Below, in pieces: positions 52,610 to 56,632 of a stretch of 56,632 bases of DNA. The notes under the pieces are model-generated. The model worked only from the letters and a program-made list of their open reading frames with translations. It was not told the origin of the DNA and searched no databases. The stretch is from positions 1-56,632 of the forward strand of contig MEQB01000043.1 in the NCBI GenBank assembly GCA_001770015.1. The letters are read 5' to 3'. The position numbers and the translations under genes were made by a program. Position 1 is the stretch's first letter, and each line of letters opens with the position of its first letter. This DNA comes from Bdellovibrionales bacterium RIFOXYC1_FULL_37_79. GTDB taxonomy: Bacteria; Bdellovibrionota; Bacteriovoracia; Bacteriovoracales; Bacteriovoracaceae.

Positions 52610-53764
52610 CTATAACCCCATTTTTTTGAGGCCCTCTTGCCATGGCAAAACTTCTATAGATCCACGTTTGGAGGTTTTTGTTCCCATGTGAAAAATAAAA
52701 AGTTTGATATGGGGGTGTTTAATGTTTTCTTTAAAATATGAGAGAGCAAAGAGATCATCATCAATAATATTATCTGAATTTTTAACTTCAATTGCGTAGA
52801 GTGTTTTTTCAATTTCGACAATAAAATCCACCTCAGTTCCTGACCTTGTTCTAAAGCTGGAAATAGTGATATCCAACTCTCGGGCCCAGGCACTATGAAG
52901 GATCTGGGTAAAAACAAGTTGTTCGGACAGTGCTCCGATGCGGTCAGAGCTTGCGGTAAAATTTCCGAGGATGCCATTATAAACGCCATTATCAAAAAAA
53001 TAGAACTTGGGGTGTTTAATTAAATCAAGTGATTGATAATCTTCCTTTAAGGGGAAAATTCTTTTACCCACGAGTGTGTCTTCTAATATTTCAAAATATC
53101 TGGGAATTGCATGGCGAGAAATTTTGGAATGTTTTGCAAGTTTGGTATGATCGATAAACTGGCCAATATGCTTGATACATTCGCTAAAAAAACGGGCAAA
53201 AGAGTCGAGATTTCTAACCAAAGCTTCAGCCTTGATTTCTTCTTTTATATAATTTGCGGCATAAGATTTAAGTACACGTTTTTTTTCCATTTCGTCATTG
53301 GAAAGATACATTTCGGGAAGTGCTCCAAATTCCAAAATTTTTCGTGTATTCATTTGATAATCAAATTCACTTGAAATAAATGGTCCAAGGTAGAAATTAA
53401 CTAATCTTCCAGGAAGAAGATTGGCCCTTTCTCGTTTTAATTTTCTAGGACTCGATCCCGTCAGATAAAATTTAATTTTTTTATTTTTGTCTTGGTCGAT
53501 GATAGTCTGAATAGTGTTGAGAAGTTTGGGAAGTCTTTGAATCTCATCAATGAAAATAGATTTTGCATTATTTTGAGAAATGAATTCATTTAAAAGATTT
53601 GGTTGGGTTGAATAATCTAAAAAAGTTATTTCATCAGCTAAATTAATCACCAAATCCATGGAGATGCTTTCCATTAGGGTGGATTTTCCTACTTGCCGAG
53701 GGCCAAGAAGCAGAACGGACTTTCGGGATGTTAGGACGTTTTCTGTGATAATTCTGATGATCAT
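52610..53764 (-). CDS. AAA family ATPase with DUF4143 domain (second intact copy)
   Basis: 384 aa. Walker A GPRQVGKST (residues 21-29), Walker B SIFIDEIQRLP, a YLTGSSPRKLKRERANLLPGR sensor segment, a winged-helix region, and a nuclease-like C-terminal motif FIVEIEKTLYAIEVKNS (E-I-E, E-V-K). It shares the plan of the copy at 18630-19766 but is clearly divergent in sequence. The start codon is inside a palindrome (53762-53795) and no ribosome site is seen. It lies convergent to nothing nearby. Function obscure. Confidence 0.9.
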   Translation of the reverse strand: MIIRIITENVLTSRKSVLLLGPRQVGKSTLMESISMDLVINLADEITFLDYSTQPNLLNEFISQNNAKSIFIDEIQRLPKLLNTIQTIIDQDKNKKIKFYLTGSSPRKLKRERANLLPGRLVNFYLGPFISSEFDYQMNTRKILEFGALPEMYLSNDEMEKKRVLKSYAANYIKEEIKAEALVRNLDSFARFFSECIKHIGQFIDHTKLAKHSKISRHAIPRYFEILEDTLVGKRIFPLKEDYQSLDLIKHPKFYFFDNGVYNGILGNFTASSDRIGALSEQLVFTQILHSAWARELDITISSFRTRSGTEVDFIVEIEKTLYAIEVKNSDNIIDDDLFALSYFKENIKHPHIKLFIFHMGTKTSKRGSIEVLPWQEGLKKMGL

Positions 53765-53795
53765 ATGCTCATTATTTCAAAATTATGAGCATATG
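53762..53795 (-). promoter_or_regulatory. palindrome covering the start codon of the second DUF4143 gene
   Basis: CATATGCTCAT (53762-53772) and its exact complement (53785-53795) are separated by 12 nt. The left arm contains the start codon. TTTACA and TATACA elements just upstream, 19 nt apart on the minus strand, would place transcription initiation inside it, so the site could block both transcription and translation. Confidence 0.65.
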
Positions 53796-54110
53796 TATAC
53801 CAGAATATATTTCCTGATTGTAAATGAGGTAATATATTCTTTTTCCTGTGATATCTTTTTTGTAAGATTAAAATCCGTGGTAGCGCCATGTTAAGTGACC
53901 ACTATAACTACTCACTGACGACAATTAGAATTACGCATAAAAAGATGCAGAATTTGGCATAAATGAAGCATTAAAATGGAATTTAAGGATTAACAAATTT
54001 ATCAAAACCAGCCCCGTGTGGTCATAACGCAGATCCTGGTGGCGGTTTTTTAACAAATGTAATTTTATTCTTATAGCCTTTCGCTAGAATATTTTAGGTT
54101 CATAGTTACA
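53796..54110. other. intergenic region without a recognisable gene
   Basis: No coding stretch with a ribosome site was found. A possible hairpin with a T-run (54004-54050, arms AAAACC-A-GCC and GGC-GGTTTT, long loop) could be a terminator or part of a small RNA, but nothing supports a promoter for it. Confidence 0.35.
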
Positions 54111-54485
54111 TCAATCTATAAAAAAGCTCTTTCGTATCTCCGATACACGTTTATCTTGATTAAACACAACCCACCTCTGATCAAAATCAGAAGTCCCTGA
54201 ATCTTGTTTTGTATAAAACCAAAAGCAACTATTCACGCACGACTCCTGTAATGCATTTAGAGGTTTTCCCATTAACAGCAGAACTTCTGTTTCAGTCATA
54301 CCAATCTTAATTTTACTAAAATTTTCTTCATTAAAATTGGGGGCCCAAATGGTGCCTTCATCAATGGCCCAAGCAACTCTCCAGAATGCATCGTTAATAC
54401 CATAACCATATTTATACATGTTGTTGCCTATACCTATTAATAATCCAGAAATAAATAATGTAAGTAGGATAACGATATATTTCAA
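54111..54485 (-). CDS. BamE/SmpA-like domain protein with membrane anchor
   Basis: 124 aa. An N-terminal membrane helix (residues 3-20) precedes a small domain with FSKIKIGMTETEVLLLMGKP, the pattern of the SmpA/OmlA (BamE) fold. There is no lipobox, so it differs from BamE itself. A CVNSC pair follows. It overlaps the upstream unknown gene by 4 bp. The fold is used in many unrelated exported proteins, so the role is open. Confidence 0.65.
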   Translation of the reverse strand: MKYIVILLTLFISGLLIGIGNNMYKYGYGINDAFWRVAWAIDEGTIWAPNFNEENFSKIKIGMTETEVLLLMGKPLNALQESCVNSCFWFYTKQDSGTSDFDQRWVVFNQDKRVSEIRKSFFID

Positions 54486-55060
54486 ACTTTTCCCTTTTCA
54501 TCTAAATTGTTCAAGAAATATTTGTCACGCTTCCTTCTTATATAAGGTTTTCCTTTGATGGGGAAAACTGGTCTTGCATTATCAATCTCGTGATAACAGG
54601 TCATTTTAAAAGTAGTTTCAAAATCCAACCACCCATATCCGTTAACATAATATGAAATAATTTTATTACTTGAATCTCGCTTAACATCAATTATTGCTAC
54701 TATTGGCGATCCCCAGTTCTCGTGAATGTAAGTAACTTTTCCAAAATGATCTTCTTTTACTGCAGTTTTGGTAATCATAGATATTTTTAGACCTTTTTTA
54801 CCTTCTTCAACATTAACAATTGATAGATCGTAAAATTTCCACCAATTTGTATGGCCAGAAACAGATTTACCATCAACACGTTTAAATCCGTCAATATCAA
54901 TATCTTTGGGTGTTTTATAACCAGGAGGAAGGATATGAGCAATGGGAATTCCCTTGGTATCATTTTCAAGCACCGATAGTTCAACTGATGAGTAGTTTCT
55001 AACCTGTCCATTTATGCCAAGTTTCTTCCAAATAGTCTTGAGCTCTGAAAATAAACTCAT
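54482..55060 (-). CDS. protein of unknown function
   Basis: 192 aa without a signal peptide or membrane helix. It has a predicted mixed alpha/beta layout with aromatic-rich segments (HTNWWKFYDLS and YVNGYGWLDFETTF). No known family is recognised. GGAGAAGAA precedes the ATG. It overlaps the BamE-like gene by 4 bp, so the pair works together or is co-regulated. A two-gene pair of a soluble and an anchored small protein in an accessory stretch could be an effector/immunity-like pair, but nothing proves this. Confidence 0.6.
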   Translation of the reverse strand: MSLFSELKTIWKKLGINGQVRNYSSVELSVLENDTKGIPIAHILPPGYKTPKDIDIDGFKRVDGKSVSGHTNWWKFYDLSIVNVEEGKKGLKISMITKTAVKEDHFGKVTYIHENWGSPIVAIIDVKRDSSNKIISYYVNGYGWLDFETTFKMTCYHEIDNARPVFPIKGKPYIRRKRDKYFLNNLDEKGKV

Positions 55061-55220
55061 TTCTTCTCCAAAAATTTGTTATACAATTTTATCATCCAGT
55101 ACAGACTTTATCAATAAAACATCTCCTTAAAGGGTAACAACTAAATTAACTGGTGATGCTATCTTAAATCCAATATTAGGCCGAATGGTTGTGTGGCGTT
55201 GTTATAAAAAGAGCTTATTT

Positions 55221-55850
55221 TTATTTTAACGAGATGCTTGGATCAGTTACCCCATAGAGGAAGGTATTAAGAGTCGTTTTTAGATAACTAAACGTATTTT
55301 GCTTCTTGGGCGAAGTATCTTGGATCCAGTAATAAACGCTCGTGATGTAGATGGCCCAAAAGAAGGATTTTAAATTTTCATAATTATGGGGGTTGGGGTT
55401 TATGTTGTGTTTAATCAGCACTTCAAGAACGAAATTCCAAAAGGTGGTTTTGTATTCTGATATTTTGTCCTTGTAGATAGAGCTTTTCATGACTAGATTG
55501 GGATTGGTCACAATATTAAAAAATTCCTTAACAATAAATATTTTTTTGGAAAAGATGTCAAAGTGAAGCTTAAACACCAAGGTGAGAATGCCCGTTACGT
55601 CACTGGCTTGTTTTTCCATATTTTCACTGGACCATTTCTTGAAAAGATCAGGGACGATTTCATCGATCAGTGCAAAGACAATATCTTCCTTGGTGGTAAA
55701 ATAATTATAGTATGTTCCAATACTGATACCGCTTTTGCTGACGATATCTCTGATACCAACATTATCAAAACCGTTTTTTAAAAAAAGGGAAGTGCTGACC
55801 GCCAATATCTTATTTTTGGTTTTTAATTTATTTTGCTCTCTGAGTCCCAT
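55221..55850 (-). CDS. TetR family transcriptional regulator
   Basis: 209 aa. The N-terminal TetR helix-turn-helix is clear (IVSKSGISIGTYYNYFTTKE, residues about 38-57). The C-terminal ligand domain is helical and aromatic-rich, suggesting a hydrophobic ligand. GGAG lies about 7 nt before the ATG. It is divergent from a small exported protein gene with paired operator-like sites between them, the classic TetR arrangement. Confidence 0.92.
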   Translation of the reverse strand: MGLREQNKLKTKNKILAVSTSLFLKNGFDNVGIRDIVSKSGISIGTYYNYFTTKEDIVFALIDEIVPDLFKKWSSENMEKQASDVTGILTLVFKLHFDIFSKKIFIVKEFFNIVTNPNLVMKSSIYKDKISEYKTTFWNFVLEVLIKHNINPNPHNYENLKSFFWAIYITSVYYWIQDTSPKKQNTFSYLKTTLNTFLYGVTDPSISLK

Positions 55851-55924
55851 ACAGATCTCCGTTTAGGTTATGGATCTAATATTAACTATATATAATTACT
55901 CATTTTTTAACAAGTGTGTAAAAA

Positions 55925-56004
55925 ATGAACGTGTTATATAAATAAGTATTGACTCTAGCGTGAAGTCGGGTTATAAGCTGTTTAATAAAAATGAACACGT
56001 TCAT
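55925..56004. promoter_or_regulatory. TetR operator-like sites and promoter of the divergent exported gene
   Basis: ATGAACACGTTCAT (55991-56004) is a 6+2+6 palindrome, and ATGAACGTGTTATA (55925-55938) shares its left arm and has a degenerate right arm. Between them lies a plus-strand promoter, TTGACT (55949-55954) and TTATAA (55971-55976). The first site would cover the tetR promoter side, and the second lies just after the predicted transcription start. Confidence 0.6.
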
Positions 56005-56045
56005 AAATATGATGGTTCAAATAACAAATAAAAGGAGAAATGATT

Positions 56046-56480
56046 ATGAAAAAGTTAATGGTAAGTTTAATGGTTTTGTTTTTTGCGGTTAGTGGTTCTA
56101 GCTTTGCGCTTGAATCCAATTTTGGTCTTGGTTTTTTCGTACCTTACTTTAAAAAACCTTATTGCAACGATTCACAGGCCGCTTATTGGTTTCCTGACGT
56201 AATTCGCAAAGTAAATTTAAATGTAAAAAAATACAACGAAGATAGCAAGGAAGCGTTGGTTGATTTGATTATGGAACAGTTGAATGCCTGGGATCATAAG
56301 CTGGATGATACTTATGACAGTGTAGGTGGCCTTGATGTTATTGGGGATCAACTTATGAGTCAAAGTTACTCGGAAATTGTTTCGGACATTTCTAAACTAA
56401 ATAGATTATATGATCGCGGTAGATTGACAAGATATTTCTGTGAGTGGCGTGAGGCTGTAGCGTGGTCACTGGGCAATTGA
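56046..56480 (+). CDS. small exported protein, probably TetR-controlled
   Basis: 144 aa from the ATG at 56046, with GGAG 8 nt upstream. The in-frame ATG at 56040 leaves only 2 nt. A signal peptide ends about SSFALE. The mature part has two cysteines (YCND and YFCEW) and helical segments with many Tyr and Trp. No family is recognised. The TetR gene is divergent and operator-like sites flank the promoter, so it is probably induced by the regulator's ligand. Confidence 0.65.
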   Translation: MKKLMVSLMVLFFAVSGSSFALESNFGLGFFVPYFKKPYCNDSQAAYWFPDVIRKVNLNVKKYNEDSKEALVDLIMEQLNAWDHKLDDTYDSVGGLDVIGDQLMSQSYSEIVSDISKLNRLYDRGRLTRYFCEWREAVAWSLGN

Positions 56481-56632
56481 TCACTTGAGCTTACACAACT
56501 AATGGTTTAGAAAAATTCAATAAAAAGGCCTGGGTTTTATACTAGTACTCTGATTTTTAAGTTTATCGAGATGAGACAATTTCATAGCTGAATTTTTCAC
56601 GGGCCTTCTTTCGATTAAATTCCCACTGAATG

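Noticed and set aside
48079-53764. A single integrated mobile island
   Set aside because: Several accessory genes cluster here, but no integrase, tRNA target or flanking repeats were found to define ends.
1-56632. CRISPR array
   Set aside because: No set of regularly spaced identical repeats with unique spacers was seen. The only regular units are the 72-bp coding LRR repeats and the operator copies.
56563-56632. Partial minus-strand gene entering from the right edge (possible BrnT-like or transposase end)
   Set aside because: Only about 22 codons are inside the window before a stop, and they contain no diagnostic motif.

Overview
The window looks like chromosome from a low-GC, Gram-negative predatory or predator-related bacterium of the Bdellovibrionota (Bacteriovorax/Bdellovibrio-like). 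The inference rests on a TIGR02147/DUF4423 regulator paired with an exported protein, many exported proteins of unknown family, secreted leucine-rich-repeat proteins, a flagellin, a FadL-like outer-membrane barrel, and frequent GTG/TTG starts with clear AGGAG sites. No marker gene (rRNA, ribosomal protein operon) is present, so the assignment is tentative.

Layout. 1-5.7 kb: tRNA-Pro(GGG), then a tightly overlapped minus-strand purine operon (apt, then the molybdenum, [2Fe-2S] and FAD subunits of a xanthine-dehydrogenase-type enzyme, XdhC, and a MobA-like nucleotidyltransferase). 5.7-12.8 kb, plus strand: GIY-YIG protein, thiamine-binding-like protein, OFA-type MFS carrier, ZupT, a degenerate HD-GYP protein, an ABC-2 exporter pair and a YihY-like membrane protein. 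12.8-18.5 kb: recJ, a small zinc ribbon protein, two secreted coiled-coil proteins and a GT87-like membrane protein. 18.6-20.0 kb: an AAA/DUF4143 ATPase with palindromic operators, bracketed by 33-nt direct repeats. 20.0-27.8 kb: a receiver-like/PEP-binding fusion divergent from a TGS-uridine-kinase-like protein, a chemoreceptor followed by a free periplasmic Cache protein, and lepB. 28-35 kb: DUF502, a subtilase, a stand-alone E2 acyltransferase domain, alr and a DMT transporter.

35.3-44.4 kb: flagellin, then a probable envelope operon of a FadL-like barrel, a 1534-aa probable lipoprotein and three tandem exported paralogues that look START-like. This is the best candidate for an undescribed system. 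44.4-48 kb: two paralogous secreted LRR proteins, a cupin and a cytoplasmic S10 peptidase.

48-56.6 kb is accessory in character: a RAYT transposase, HigBA with its promoter inside a palindrome, a broken third DUF4143 gene fused to the higA stop, a TIGR02147 regulator with a YwqK-like exported protein, another intact DUF4143 ATPase whose start codon lies in a palindrome, two unknown genes, and a TetR regulator divergent from a small exported protein with matching operator-like sites. The three DUF4143 loci, each with a palindrome or toxin-antitoxin promoter upstream, form a second recurring theme.
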